Shown here in pieces: positions 59,701 through 60,516 of a stretch of DNA of 64,000 bases. Origin of the DNA: Heliocidaris tuberculata (lineage: Eukaryota > Echinodermata > Echinoidea > Camarodonta > Echinometridae); NCBI GenBank assembly GCA_025618425.1, contig CM046837.1, positions 27,213,793 through 27,277,792 on the forward strand, read 5' to 3'. Made by a program: the position numbers and the translations under genes. Each line of letters opens with the position of its first letter. Position 1 is the stretch's first letter. Under the pieces are notes generated by a model. It ran no database searches. It was not told the DNA's origin and worked only from the letters and a program-made list of their open reading frames with translations.

Positions 59701-60516
59701 ACTACTATAGGCAACATATGGTATTGCGTGCGATGCGGCCTCGGAGTCGACTCCCTTTGGAACCGAGACCTTGCGTCGGAATCGGAATCGGTTCTCTCTA
59801 AAAGCAGAACCGCCCAAGCCTATTACATGTATATATTATCTTTGCCTTAATACTGTTTATTCTCATTGTCATTTTGATTAATTTTTTAGTGTAAAGTTAA
59901 TTGAAAATTCAAGTATATACTGTATATTAGGATTACAAATAAAGTGTGTAAAAATATGGGTTACAATATTATTTTTACCTTACCTAGTACATGAACGTAT
60001 GTGGAGTGTCAGACACTCTTTCTGACTGCAGCAGCAGAGACACCGGCAGTGCCAACGTTTCAGTCAAAGTTTTTAAGAATTATTCTCATTTCAAAGTAGT
60101 TGTCCAACACTACATTAATGTTCTTGAGTACCAAAGATAATGTGGAATAATTGTTAGGTCAAGTCATGAATACATGTAGATCAAGGGGCAATTGTGCTGC
60201 AAAAACCTACCCGAAGGTTTTGAGATATTTATTTAGAATTTATCTTGTTACAAAAGTATTTCCCTGAATGTGATGTCAGTGCATAATATAAGAATTTTTT
60301 ATTATTTCTGAACCAATTTTTATTCCGTATTTGATTTGGCTAAAGTTACTGGATTATTTAAAGGAATGTTAACAAAGCATATTGTAATTCATTTTACCAT
60401 TTTACAGGCTGTCTCTGCACTACATAAGTTCTTGGTAGATTCAAAACGAGACTTAGACAAGGCTGAGAAATTACGGAGTCAGATATTACATGCACACATG
60501 GACAGGCAGAAGCTGA
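2954..60516 (+). CDS. PARP4: PARP4 (vault PARP) orthologue, 21 exons, both ends missing
   Basis: Exons: 2954-3094, 3909-4079, 26399-26559, 34991-35128, 38149-38247, 41256-41442, 41887-42070, 42342-42472, 44205-44423, 45526-45731, 46101-46182, 48377-48517, 48719-48905, 49669-49924, 50670-50769, 52536-52706, 55202-55282, 55446-55628, 56741-56857, 57712-57858, 60408-60516. All introns are AG/GT and every phase matches, giving about 1070 codons without a stop. Domains by partial residue number: helical PARP subdomain 1-160, ADP-ribosyltransferase 160-330, VIT 375-575, vWA 630-800, helical tail 945-1070. PARP4 proteins are mono-ADP-ribosyltransferases bound to the vault particle through the major vault protein. 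The H-Y-E triad (LLFHSS, GIYFAD, NEYTIY) and the MIDAS (DCSNS, GNTD, VSDGH) look intact, so the gene appears functional. The BRCT (upstream) and vault-binding tail are absent from the window. Exon lengths are normal; introns are inflated by mobile elements. Confidence 0.93.
3163..3653. mobile_element. foldback (palindromic) MITE in intron
   Basis: The left arm, beginning GAAAGAGAGGATAGAGAG, is repeated in inverse at the right end (CTCTCTATCCTCTCTTTT). The complementarity continues inward through the CATATTTTCCCCATTATCTC block and its inverse, to a centre near 3410. Nearly the whole 490 bp is one imperfect hairpin. No coding capacity and no clear target-site duplication. Confidence 0.75.
3909..4079 (+). 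CDS. PARP4: PARP4 exon 2 (helical PARP subdomain)
   Basis: 57 codons, phase 0/0. The acceptor is ATTACCTTCAG and the donor is TGTCAG|GTCAGT. The peptide contains LSKEYYSQIPHKKELGL, matching the PARP4 block ending in YRLIPHK, and ends REQGICQ, which corresponds to the vertebrate DLCQ. The last 29 bases of this exon plus the first intron bases are the founder unit of the minisatellite that follows. Skipping this donor and continuing into the intron meets a TAA four codons later. Confidence 0.92.
4051..4899 (+). repeat. exon/donor-derived minisatellite, block 1
   Basis: About 20 tandem units of 41-43 bp built on GATATCAACAGAGAAC, then GGTATATGTCAG, then GTCAGTTTATAAG. The first unit is the real end of exon 2 (ACATCACCAGAGAACAGGG, then TATCTGTCAG) with its donor GTCAGT. 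Most units therefore carry a copy of the 5' splice site. Unit variants differ by AG insertion and single substitutions, so the array is moderately old. It is interrupted at 4900 by a TIR element. Confidence 0.93.
4900..7497. mobile_element. non-autonomous TIR transposon inside the minisatellite
   Basis: The ends GAGCCTGATCGGTTA and TAACCGATCAGGCTT form a TIR of about 14 bp. AGAA flanks both sides (4896-4899 and 7498-7501). The repeat unit reads ACAGAGAACGG, so removal restores a normal unit and AGAA is the target-site duplication. CACGGACGGACA occurs near 4916, 5280, 5302 and 7121, and its inverse near 6951 and 7303, typical of subterminal transposase-binding repeats. About 2.6 kb with no long frame. 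The superfamily cannot be named from this. Confidence 0.85.
7498..8515 (+). repeat. exon/donor-derived minisatellite, block 2
   Basis: Continuation of the same 41-43 bp array beyond the TIR element, about 24 units. A higher-order unit of about 208 bp (five subunits) is repeated from 7720 to 8320, so the array also grew by unequal exchange of multi-unit blocks. Repeated 61-codon open frames here are by-products of the periodicity, not genes. Confidence 0.92.
8516..9534. other. intronic insertion sequence, unassigned
   Basis: Begins inside a minisatellite unit (AACAGATAACAGG). It contains a TTTTATCTCAGATAAAATC hairpin resembling the arms noted at 14095 and 26130, then a GC-richer stretch (8770-9170) and an AT-rich end. 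No frame, LTR or TIR pair that I can defend. The interrupted unit resumes near 26187 (GGGTATTTGTCGGGTCAG), so 8520-26186 behaves as inserted DNA of about 17.7 kb. Confidence 0.5.
9543..11242. mobile_element. hAT-like non-autonomous element (1.7 kb)
   Basis: The ends CATAGGTGTAGCTAGGG and CCCTGGCTACGCCTGTG form a TIR of about 17 bp with three mismatches. They are flanked by TTGACGTG (9535-9542) and TTGATGTG (11243-11250), an 8 bp target duplication with one mismatch. An 8 bp TSD with CA-type ends fits hAT. Inside, blocks near 9690-9780 and 10930-11030 are diverged direct copies of each other, as are 10840-10920 and 11025-11105. Long G and C runs occur near both ends. No transposase frame. Confidence 0.75.
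11566..11850. repeat. CT-rich imperfect microsatellite
   Basis: Imperfect TCTCTC and TTTTTCCCACTGTCT-type units on the plus strand. The surrounding 11251-12140 contains nothing else that I recognise. A 60-codon frame here is just the translated pyrimidine repeat. Confidence 0.85.
12149..13929. mobile_element. hAT-like element with GGACTC subterminal arrays
   Basis: The ends CAGTGCTGTAG and CTACAGCACTG form a perfect 11 bp TIR, flanked by a perfect 8 bp duplication CTATCTAT (12141-12148 and 13930-13937). 1781 bp. Both termini carry tandem GGACTC hexamers (12160-12290 and 13794-13920), and both arrays read GGACTC on the same strand, so they are direct rather than inverted. The 1.5 kb between is AT-rich without coding capacity. 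Superfamily hAT is inferred from TSD length and CAG ends. Confidence 0.88.
14090..14255. repeat. left arm of a TIR-like repeat interrupted by the Gypsy element
   Basis: TTCTGAGAACCATTTT followed by TTTTATCTCATC and ACGCCCATTTATGATG resembles the inverse of 26000-26150 (TTCTGAGACCACCTTTT, ATTTTATCTCG, ACGCCCATCATATTT). The Gypsy LTRs lie exactly between the two arms, so it probably landed inside this older element. Arm similarity is partial and judged by eye. A C run at 14041-14056 precedes it. Confidence 0.4.
14261..14430 (-). repeat. Gypsy 3' LTR (170 bp)
   Basis: On the plus strand it begins TGTTAGACTTC and ends TCTTCCAACA, so on the element strand it is TGTTGGAAGA to GAAGTCTAACA, the usual TG-CA ends. 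It is matched by 25523-25688. The pair differ by about four substitutions and two short indels. A purine tract borders it on the inner side. Confidence 0.85.
14874..16146 (-). pseudogene. Gypsy integrase region, broken
   Basis: From 16146 downward the frame has a zinc-binding HHCC region (HAAH, later CDTC), then in the next piece the catalytic-core aspartates (TVDYYSD and FMSDNKPPFNS) and the SSPHYPQSNGKVESAV block with the glutamate. The 15407-15081 frame is the C-terminal part, with the ELKKGDVVRVK fold and chromatin-proximal tail, running to a stop at 14874. The reading frame is broken near 15620-15660, where a 17 bp segment (CGCTGTCGCGTTCTTAC) is tandemly duplicated, and by a stop after AVKET. 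Confidence 0.85.
16230..17307 (-). pseudogene. Gypsy reverse transcriptase (C-terminal half) and RNase H
   Basis: Pieces in order: RT block EKPNGKIRVCIDPQHLN (near 17300-17250), MPFGISPAPELFQQKL (near 17080), the VVDDLVI active-site segment (first tyrosine replaced), FLGHVL, and in another frame the RT thumb and RNase H (DASQNGLGFVL, then WTDHKPLVAI). Frameshifts lie near 17180 and 16900. A short coding segment is missing before the GFLQS block. The upstream half of RT lies beyond the nested transposon at 17314-18236. Confidence 0.85.
17314..18236. mobile_element. TIR element with 6 bp TSD nested in the Gypsy RT
   Basis: The ends CAGACCTCCCAAC and GTTGGGAGGTCTG form a perfect 13 bp TIR. They are flanked by TACTAC at 17308-17313 and 18237-18242. 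Removing the 923 bp plus one TACTAC restores the RT frame through the conserved ALVVVEKPNG motif, so the insertion and 6 bp duplication are certain. TTCCGCTTTT repeats lie near the left end. No long frame. A tRNA-like GTGGCGCAGC stretch occurs near 17840, without a full tRNA fold. Confidence 0.93.
18243..18812 (-). pseudogene. Gypsy protease and N-terminal RT
   Basis: The frame opens within the end of gag and contains the aspartic protease motif VDSGATTNVLS, then the spacer, then the RT entry segment (PPRRVPLSVKDKLKEELERL and EPTDWVSALVV). It stops being Gypsy exactly at the nested transposon border at 18236. Everything after ALVV in the open frame is transposon sequence. Confidence 0.88.
18784..19657 (-). 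pseudogene. Gypsy gag with zinc knuckles
   Basis: A start codon at 19657 opens MATATNVPLPPPLQLAGN, followed by capsid-like sequence. An in-frame TAG at 19537-19535 interrupts it. The capsid region continues in frame (FNSMSQEHSSFDDFVVKL) to about 19120, where the frame shifts. The nucleocapsid part carries CNYCGKGYKHDKKC and CRRCGKMNHFQVKC, the second a canonical CCHC knuckle. It joins the protease frame at 18812-18784. Confidence 0.82.
22369..23341. repeat. tandem duplication of about 270 bp, first copy split by a MITE
   Basis: TTTGTTTCTGTTTGCAAG starts both copies (22369 and 23069), and both run through ACTGACATCACACTGAACATC and AGATCTCAGTGGTGG to AAAACTGCTCTCTTT. Copies are nearly identical apart from a few substitutions. 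The first copy is interrupted at CATTTAA by the element at 22438-22844. The second copy reads CATTTAAACTGAC and is the intact empty site. Confidence 0.92.
22438..22844. mobile_element. TTAA-targeting MITE with preserved empty site
   Basis: CCCTTTCAGGACA at the left and TGTCTTGAAAGGG at the right form a TIR matching at 12 of 13. TTAA flanks both ends (22434-22437 and 22845-22848). The second copy of the surrounding duplication has a single TTAA at the same point. TTAA targeting is the signature of piggyBac-like and Kolobok-like transposases. 407 bp, non-coding. Confidence 0.93.
25523..25688 (-). repeat. Gypsy 5' LTR (166 bp) with adjacent primer-binding site
   Basis: Same ends as 14261-14430. 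On its inner side the element strand reads TGGTGTCAGGAGTCG, a typical Ty3/Gypsy primer-binding site start (TGG plus tRNA 3'-end complement). Too short to hold a long regulatory U3; no TATA box is obvious. Confidence 0.85.
25694..26186. repeat. right arm of interrupted TIR-like repeat
   Basis: Contains GAGATAAAATTCGAGATAAAAGG, then GGTCTCAGAATACCA and again GCTCAGAATACCACCCC, inverse-like to 14090-14160. Together with that arm it brackets the Gypsy element. No gene. Confidence 0.4.
26187..26310 (+). repeat. exon/donor-derived minisatellite, block 3
   Basis: Three more units of the exon 2-derived array (GGGTATTTGTCGGGTCAG, GGTATCTGTCAGGTCAG and a diverged GGCATTAGTCAGGTCAG unit). They stop about 90 bp before the exon 3 acceptor. 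This shows the original array extended almost to the next exon before transposons expanded the intron. Confidence 0.9.
26399..26559 (+). CDS. PARP4: PARP4 exon 3 (helical subdomain, end)
   Basis: 161 bp, enters in phase 0 and leaves with two bases (GG). The acceptor is CCTTTTTACAG, the donor ACAGG|GTAAGA. The peptide includes EAKYRTLRCHIEQL, the strongly conserved end of the PARP4 helical region. Confidence 0.93.
26560..27104. other. intron 3, first part, no feature
   Basis: AT-rich intron sequence up to the target duplication of the hAT-like element. A 70-codon frame from 26850 shows no family resemblance. Confidence 0.6.
27664..27812. repeat. DIRS left inverted terminal repeat
   Basis: Matches the inverse of about 32455-32610 through blocks TTTGGTCCAAACTA, GTCACATTCGC, CACATGCGCGAGCGCA and CATCTTCCTC, with scattered substitutions. 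It is shorter at its outer end than the right repeat, as is normal for DIRS. Confidence 0.85.
28214..29039 (+). mobile_element. BED-finger transposon remnant nested in the DIRS
   Basis: Terminal GAGCTGCCAA (28214) and TTGGCAGCTC (29030-29039) form a short TIR. The left end continues ATAGTACGATCTTATC, closely resembling the left end of the element at 35514 (CTAGTACGATTTTATC). It contains one BED zinc-finger exon. The target duplication is not resolved. The DIRS 5' region is interrupted exactly over this interval. Confidence 0.65.
28570..28938 (+). pseudogene. BED zinc-finger transposase N-terminal exon
   Basis: An open frame starting MTSKSGSGIRKQTF contains CTACACDFSISHGG, then HISRQKHQNA, a CxxC plus H-x4-H BED-type finger. 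It is followed by SLSSFWQKTD and a helical segment RAEMLMANFLIGHNLPFSTA. This arrangement is familiar from BED-finger, hAT-related cut-and-paste transposase proteins of marine invertebrates. Only the N-terminal part exists; no RNase H-like catalytic core or dimerisation domain follows before the TIR. Which superfamily is uncertain. Confidence 0.65.
29095..29930 (+). pseudogene. DIRS ORF1 (gag-like), broken
   Basis: Starts MSSSPPLNPVTRTGP, low-complexity and rich in T, S, G and P. A stop at 29236 and frameshifts follow. The 29340 frame continues with a serine-rich stretch and a basic cluster (SKRAKRSRERASERPAKHG). It ends near ELLHFLKIVVEKSGW, where it runs directly into RT sequence, so the C-terminal gag and first RT blocks have been deleted. 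GC content is visibly higher than in the surrounding intron. Confidence 0.6.
29941..30300 (+). pseudogene. DIRS reverse transcriptase, partial
   Basis: ETFRFRALPFGLRPAPRVFT is the RT block containing the LPFGL motif. After a frameshift the YLDDW active-site box follows (near 30046), then QELGFLVNWEKSEL and VYLGAEID. The N-terminal fingers are missing and about 10 residues are lost between the two blocks, so it is inactive. Confidence 0.85.
30300..30935 (+). pseudogene. DIRS RNase H
   Basis: Contains STDASLLGWGG in one frame, then INVLETLATF, LTDNTTVAAYINCQGG and SYFPGQENLIADFLSR in another. These are the four acidic-residue segments of the RNase H typical of DIRS and related tyrosine-recombinase elements. 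One frameshift separates the first aspartate from the rest. The frame ends with a stop at about 30933. Confidence 0.88.
31166..32370 (+). pseudogene. DIRS tyrosine recombinase, broken
   Basis: The SAM-like core-binding part is visible as SQFLVQSCRDYTRSLYNSHL and AFSVWCEDLGVSP. The LSPAWSLPKVLDVLSKPSFE segment and the catalytic part continue in other frames to about 32370, overlapping the start of the internal complementary region. The catalytic R-H-R-Y tetrad cannot be assigned with confidence because of several frameshifts. This enzyme integrates circular DIRS DNA in place of a DDE integrase. Confidence 0.7.
32333..32390. repeat. DIRS internal complementary region
   Basis: ATCAGAAAAAATCATACC to TATGTATCTACCTA is the near-perfect inverse of 32591-32647 (one T difference). 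In DIRS elements this region restores the termini during circle formation. Confidence 0.88.
33374..34990. other. intron 3, last part, no gene
   Basis: Holds G runs at 33518-33530 and 33680-33697, an AT-rich stretch and several ACATGTA palindromes. The GC-richer block near 34000-34200 has no frame I recognise. Confidence 0.55.
34991..35128 (+). CDS. PARP4: PARP4 exon 4 (ART domain, catalytic His)
   Basis: 138 bp, entering after two bases and leaving with two (AG). The acceptor is TCCTCTCAAAG, the donor TCAAG|GTATGT. It encodes NKKLLFHSSKPSNFLGILS. The H of LLFHSS is the NAD-binding histidine of the H-Y-E triad; vertebrate PARP4 has LLHGSP at this point. Confidence 0.94.
35514..37514. mobile_element. 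2.0 kb TIR element with 6 bp TSD
   Basis: The left end CAGAGATGCCTAC and right end GTTGGCATCTCTG form a 13 bp TIR with one mismatch. TAGTTA flanks both ends (35508-35513 and 37515-37520). TIR shape and TSD length match the element at 17314-18236. The left end has ACGATTTTATCGTATT palindromes shared with the BED-finger element at 28214. There is no long frame, so it is non-autonomous. A 6 bp TSD rules out hAT, mariner and piggyBac; IS3EU-type elements are one possibility. Confidence 0.85.
37521..38148. other. intron 4, last part, no feature
   Basis: AT-rich sequence with short frames only. Confidence 0.6.
38149..38247 (+). CDS. PARP4: PARP4 exon 5 (ART domain, catalytic Tyr)
   Basis: 99 bp, phase 2 at both borders. 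The acceptor TTAACATAG and donor GCTAG|GTATAT fit. It encodes RGLQMPKIVVED, then RTDVGMLGHGIYFADSA. GIYFAD carries the triad tyrosine. A second AG two bases downstream would break the frame, so the border at 38149 is the one used. Confidence 0.94.
38811..39158. repeat. 174 bp direct tandem duplication, nearly identical
   Basis: TAAGTATCAAAGAAAAG begins both copies (38811 and 38985). Each includes GACATCACACGTCATGG and ends GTTGTCCAATT. I find one mismatch, so this is a recent duplication. No coding content. The preceding 38562-38640 is a T-rich tract with a G run. Confidence 0.92.
39440..40830. mobile_element. repeat with ACTTCCTCATTTTT blocks, interrupted by a second element
   Basis: Begins near ATACCTCTGCCAAACGAAG. 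The block TCATTTTTxxAGCAATGCTCA followed by ACACACATT recurs near 39540, 39690, 40620 and 40760. The 39771-40509 element splits it between two such blocks. Boundaries are approximate, and no TIR pair or gene was established. Confidence 0.5.
39771..40509. mobile_element. TIR element of the TATGCCTCCGCC family
   Basis: TATGCCTCCGCC at the left is matched by GGCGGAGGCATA at the right, a perfect 12 bp TIR including a probable TA duplication. Just inside the left end, GCCTCCGCCCACC and GGTGGTGCCGGAGGC form a hairpin. The interior contains three diverged tandem copies of a segment with CTCAAGAACCA, ACTTCAAACTTGG and TATCACCATA. A related copy lies at 53895-54890. Confidence 0.82.
41256..41442 (+). 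CDS. PARP4: PARP4 exon 6 (ART domain)
   Basis: 187 bp, enters after two bases and ends in phase 0. The acceptor is GGGTTTTTTCAG, the donor TTCAGA|GTATGT. It encodes STSASYSAQSTLSN, then FMMICEVSLGRC and GYDSIQGVG, matching the region between the triad tyrosine and glutamate in PARP4. Confidence 0.93.
41887..42070 (+). CDS. PARP4: PARP4 exon 7 (ART domain, catalytic Glu)
   Basis: 184 bp, starting phase 0 and leaving one base. The acceptor ATATTGAAG is weak but the frame demands it; the donor is GTTG|GTGAGT. It encodes NEYTIYNGNQQRLRYLVEF. The E of NEY is the third triad residue. A proline/serine-rich linker follows toward the VIT domain. Confidence 0.92.
42342..42472 (+). CDS. PARP4: PARP4 exon 8 (start of VIT domain)
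   Basis: 131 bp, phase 1 to phase 0. The acceptor is CTCTTTCCAG, the donor GCTCAG|GTGACA. It encodes PIPLKNVCVRANMMDLAAQ, the opening strand of the vault inter-alpha-trypsin domain. The last 55 bases are the founder of a decayed tandem repeat in the following intron. Confidence 0.92.
42417..42740 (+). repeat. decayed tandem repeat derived from the end of exon 8
   Basis: The exon end CCTCTCAAGAATGTTTGTG, then CTAGCTGCTCAGGTGAC, is echoed by about four diverged units of roughly 60 bp: 42480-42541 (ATCAAGAATGTG, GACCTAGCTATTTAG), 42543-42600 (TGTTCCTCTTTAAAG, ATCTAGCTCTGTAGGTGA), 42601-42675 (ATTCCTCTTAAGAATC, GTGTCAGAGCTGAGATG) and 42692-42736 (TGTTCCTCTGAAGA, TTGTCAGAG). Donor-like AGGTGA survives in the second copy only. 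Confidence 0.75.
43196..44089. mobile_element. TTAA-type TIR element (894 bp)
   Basis: AGGAGAATTAATCCC at the left and GGTTAATTCCCCT at the right form an imperfect TIR. TTAA flanks both (43192-43195 and 44090-44093). AT-rich interior without a gene. It occupies most of intron 8. Confidence 0.75.
44205..44423 (+). CDS. PARP4: PARP4 exon 9 (VIT domain)
   Basis: 73 codons, phase 0/0. The acceptor is TTGTGATTGTAG, the donor GCCCCA|GTAAGG. It encodes SIEAKYVFPLEDGAAVCGFE and KEYKEAISKGHGAYLMDEE, the hallmark VIT segments. An internal GTAGGTATGG looks like a donor, but the frame continues through conserved sequence, so it is not used. Confidence 0.95.
44424..45112. other. intron 9, no gene
   Basis: AT-rich, with clusters of ACATGTA palindromes at 44510-44575 and near 45100. 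Confidence 0.6.
45113..45292. mobile_element. small TIR element with TTAGGG-like core
   Basis: GCTCCGGTGACAATTGCTCC at the left and GGAGAAATTGTCGCTGGAGC at the right are inverse copies with three mismatches. The core holds degenerate telomere-like TTAGGGTTAGGG motifs near 45185-45200. About 180 bp, non-coding. A diverged copy is at 49941-50119. Confidence 0.82.
45526..45731 (+). CDS. PARP4: PARP4 exon 10 (VIT domain)
   Basis: 206 bp, phase 0 in, two bases left. The acceptor is GTTTACTTTCAG, the donor TCGAT|GTAAGT. It encodes DVFTVSVGNLPPKVKVVIKI, the conserved VIT strand pair, then NLPGSVAPWRKEAAM. Confidence 0.95.
46101..46182 (+). CDS. PARP4: PARP4 exon 11 (VIT to vWA linker)
   Basis: 82 bp, completing the split codon and ending phase 0. 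The acceptor is TTTTTTATGTGTAG, the donor CAAG|GTAAGA. It encodes VFSLAMCVEMAADITSIQST. The last 45 bases and the donor are repeated three more times downstream. Confidence 0.9.
46138..46381 (+). repeat. 61 bp tandem repeat of exon 11 end plus donor
   Basis: Four units start at 46138 (the real exon end), 46199, 46260 and 46321. Each has GATATCACAT, CAATCTACTACACACCC, CTGAAAATCAAG and GTAAGATATATCACAT. Units 2 and 3 keep a perfect CAAG|GTAAGA donor; unit 4 has CATGGGAAGA and has lost it. The units are nearly identical, so this is young. 61 is not a multiple of three, and reading past the true donor meets TGA within six codons. Confidence 0.95.
46686..47585. repeat. 199 bp tandem duplication, second copy split by a MITE
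   Basis: GACCCCAAAGTGGGGTC opens both copies (46686 and 46885), and both run through GATAGCAGTAAATGTATGAC and TCAGGTATAAAATTTTTCCCC. The first copy continues CCCCTTAAAGGTCATAG without interruption. The second has 498 bp inserted at that TTAA. Confidence 0.92.
47059..47556. mobile_element. TTAA-type palindromic MITE with empty site next door
   Basis: AGGGAAAGTTCACCC at the left and GGGTGAACTTCCCCT at the right, with TTAA on both sides (47055-47058 and 47557-47560). The arms remain complementary far inward (TGTGACGTCACATGCGAGCA and its inverse), so the element folds back nearly end to end. The neighbouring repeat copy at about 46855 shows the uninserted site. A TA duplication with ends one base longer would read equally well. 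Confidence 0.92.
47590..48376. other. intron 11, last part, no gene
   Basis: Contains an A run and a C run near 47670-47728 and ACATGTA palindromes near 48008-48180. No frame of interest. Confidence 0.6.
48377..48517 (+). CDS. PARP4: PARP4 exon 12 (before vWA)
   Basis: 47 codons, phase 0/0. The acceptor is TTTCTTCCATAG, the donor CAGTCAG|GTACAT. It encodes FQLLVGVVDIHRPRMWVEQH; the PRMWVE segment is conserved in PARP4. Confidence 0.93.
48719..48905 (+). CDS. PARP4: PARP4 exon 13 (vWA domain, MIDAS start)
   Basis: 187 bp, phase 0 in, one base out. The acceptor is CTATCTCCTAG, the donor ACAG|GTATTC. It encodes KAEIILLLDCSNSMKEGPLK. DCSNS is the DxSxS metal-ion-dependent adhesion site. FNVVTFGTG ends the exon. 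Confidence 0.95.
49190..49570 (+). repeat. minisatellite of about 42-46 bp in intron 13
   Basis: About eight units with TCTCATAGCTTACAC, then TGTATCCAATCTATAG and AATGAGTGTATT, more diverged toward the 3' side. I see no match to the adjoining exons, so unlike the other arrays it is not obviously exon-derived. Confidence 0.88.
49669..49924 (+). CDS. PARP4: PARP4 exon 14 (vWA domain)
   Basis: 256 bp, completing the split Gly and leaving AG. The acceptor is TATTTCTTTGCAG, the donor GTTAG|GTAAGA. It encodes NTDAWRPLQSYFLL and LQNLFLVSDGHINN. The threonine of GNTD and the aspartate of VSDGH complete the MIDAS. Confidence 0.95.
49941..50119. mobile_element. diverged copy of the TTAGGG-core TIR element
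   Basis: TGCTCTGACATTTGCTC at the left and GAGCAATTGTTGCTGGAAC at the right. The core TAGGGTTAGGGTTGTGATTGG aligns with 45150-45200. It begins about 16 bp after the exon 14 donor. Confidence 0.7.
50670..50769 (+). CDS. PARP4: PARP4 exon 15 (vWA domain, end)
   Basis: 100 bp, phase 2 to 0. The acceptor is TTTTTTACCCTTCAG, the donor AACAAG|GTATTT. It encodes SANRHLLKGMARVGCGAFEF, the final helix and strand of the PARP4 vWA domain. Confidence 0.93.
50837..51923. mobile_element. Tc1/mariner-type TIR element, non-autonomous
   Basis: CAGTGCTGGTCAAAAGTTT at the left and AAACTTTTGACCAGCACTG at the right form a perfect 19 bp TIR. TA flanks both ends (50835-50836 and 51924-51925). TA targeting and CAGTGCTGG-type ends fit Tc1/mariner. 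The 1.09 kb interior is AT-rich with no DDE transposase frame. Confidence 0.9.
52483..52530 (+). repeat. partial duplicate of the exon 16 acceptor junction
   Basis: CTGTTTATATGTGAAGTCTCAGTTGA about 50 bp upstream repeats TGTTTATAGGTGAAGTCTCAG at the true exon 16 start. The decoy has ATATG where the true site has ATAG, so it cannot act as an acceptor at that point. Confidence 0.85.
52536..52706 (+). CDS. PARP4: PARP4 exon 16
   Basis: 57 codons, phase 0/0. The acceptor is TGATGTTTATAG, the donor ACAGAG|GTAAGA. It encodes VSSLEVEWKQHDNN, then QAPRQLTSLFNGSRLVVYGF, matching the PARP4 segment after the vWA domain (QAPAQVPSLF and LVYGF in vertebrates). Confidence 0.94.
52694..53765 (+). repeat. 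diverged repeat of about 55 bp resembling the exon 16 donor junction
   Basis: Units with AGTACTGTACAGAGGTACAT, TAAGTAGATTGTATAGTGGT and CTTAAGTTTAGTTTAG occur at 53195-53250, 53625-53680, 53680-53735 and 53735-53765. Weaker copies lie at 52785-52930. The start of the unit resembles the exon end AATACTGTACAGAG plus GTAAGATATATAG. The array is split by the TTAA element at 53245-53617. The exon origin is less certain than for exons 2 and 11. Confidence 0.65.
53245..53617. mobile_element. TTAA-type MITE (373 bp)
   Basis: AGGGAAGGTTGAGTTCTTGG at the left and CCAGAACTCAACTTTATCT at the right, flanked by TTAA (53241-53244 and 53618-53621). Neighbouring repeat units read GGTCTTAAGTTTAG without insertion, which is the empty site. 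Confidence 0.88.
53895..54890. mobile_element. second TATGCCTCCGCC-family element, right end lost
   Basis: Begins TATGCCTCCGCCCACCGTAGG and contains GTCCGTCCGTCCGTCCGTCC, then three or more tandem segments with CTCAAGAACCA and TATCACCATAGGAAG, as in 39771-40509. No inverse TATGCCTCCGCC end is found, so the right end is truncated or diverged. Confidence 0.8.
55202..55282 (+). CDS. PARP4: PARP4 exon 17
   Basis: 27 codons, phase 0/0. The acceptor is TTTTGTTTTGTTTAG, the donor GGACTG|GTAAGA. It encodes RIDGEEVSTMVSTPELCITK, matching the TMVSTTEL segment of PARP4. Confidence 0.93.
55446..55628 (+). CDS. PARP4: PARP4 exon 18
   Basis: 61 codons, phase 0/0. The acceptor is TTCTTTCTTTAG, the donor GAAGAG|GTGAGA. 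It encodes LTARAVIRDWEDGTLHPDKT and STVTQLTSFVA-type sequence (SIVTQLTSFVAIEKREE). Strongly conserved with vertebrate PARP4. Confidence 0.95.
56544..56662 (-). pseudogene. 3' end of a LINE ORF2
   Basis: On the minus strand an open tail reads KELRSMGLSLETAADRVGWR, then SLVSPQAPDGSEED and a stop at 56544. The A-A-D-R-x-x-W-R-S-L-V ending close to an acidic tail and stop is the standard C-terminus of many LINE reverse transcriptases. Only the last 40 codons survive, consistent with 5' truncation on insertion. Confidence 0.65.
56741..56857 (+). CDS. PARP4: PARP4 exon 19
   Basis: 39 codons, phase 0/0. The acceptor is GTGCTACTTTCAG, the donor CAAGAG|GTAAAT. It encodes LMKLAEAEDVDFLSYMDWQ. The EDVDFLxYMxWQ motif marks the point where vertebrate PARP4 enters its poorly conserved proline-rich region. 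Confidence 0.93.
56858..57711. other. intron 19 with a possible TTAA-type element end
   Basis: TTAA followed by AGGGGAAGTCCAGTCC at 56930-56949 resembles the left end of the TTAA elements elsewhere. No matching right end is seen, and GTGACGTCATTGGCTCAC follows near 57116. The rest is AT-rich, with short frames only. Confidence 0.5.
57712..57858 (+). CDS. PARP4: PARP4 exon 20 (predicted, helical)
   Basis: 49 codons, phase 0/0. The acceptor is TTGATGTTTATAAG, the donor ATCAAG|GTATTA. It encodes KVQDLMEQANLECTFSVLKA and YYHQALDLAASHLPDSTEVY, an amphipathic helical stretch. I do not recognise a vertebrate PARP4 counterpart. The exon call rests on phase continuity, splice borders and protein-like composition. 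Confidence 0.78.
58250..59822. mobile_element. hAT-like element with GAGTCGACTCC arms
   Basis: TAGGCTTGGG at the left and CCCAAGCCTA at the right, flanked by a perfect 8 bp TTACATGT (58242-58249 and 59823-59830). GAGTCGACTCC motifs and GAGTCGAG/GATTCC tracts cluster in both subterminal regions (58265-58380 and 59655-59800). Internally (58560-58600) there is a GT repeat; no transposase frame. 1573 bp. hAT is inferred from the 8 bp TSD. It separates exons 20 and 21. Confidence 0.88.
59831..60407. other. intron 20, last part, no gene
   Basis: AT-rich sequence; nothing recognised. Confidence 0.6.
60408..60516 (+). CDS. PARP4: PARP4 exon 21 (predicted, helical; may be followed by more exons)
   Basis: 109 bp, phase 0 in, one base out if the donor CTGA|GTAAGT is used. 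The acceptor is ACCATTTTACAG. It encodes VSALHKFLVDSKRDLDKAEK and RSQILHAHMDRQKL. If the donor were ignored, the frame would run another 20 codons to a stop at 60576-60578, giving an alternative C-terminus. The near-consensus donor favours continuation beyond the window. Confidence 0.78.
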
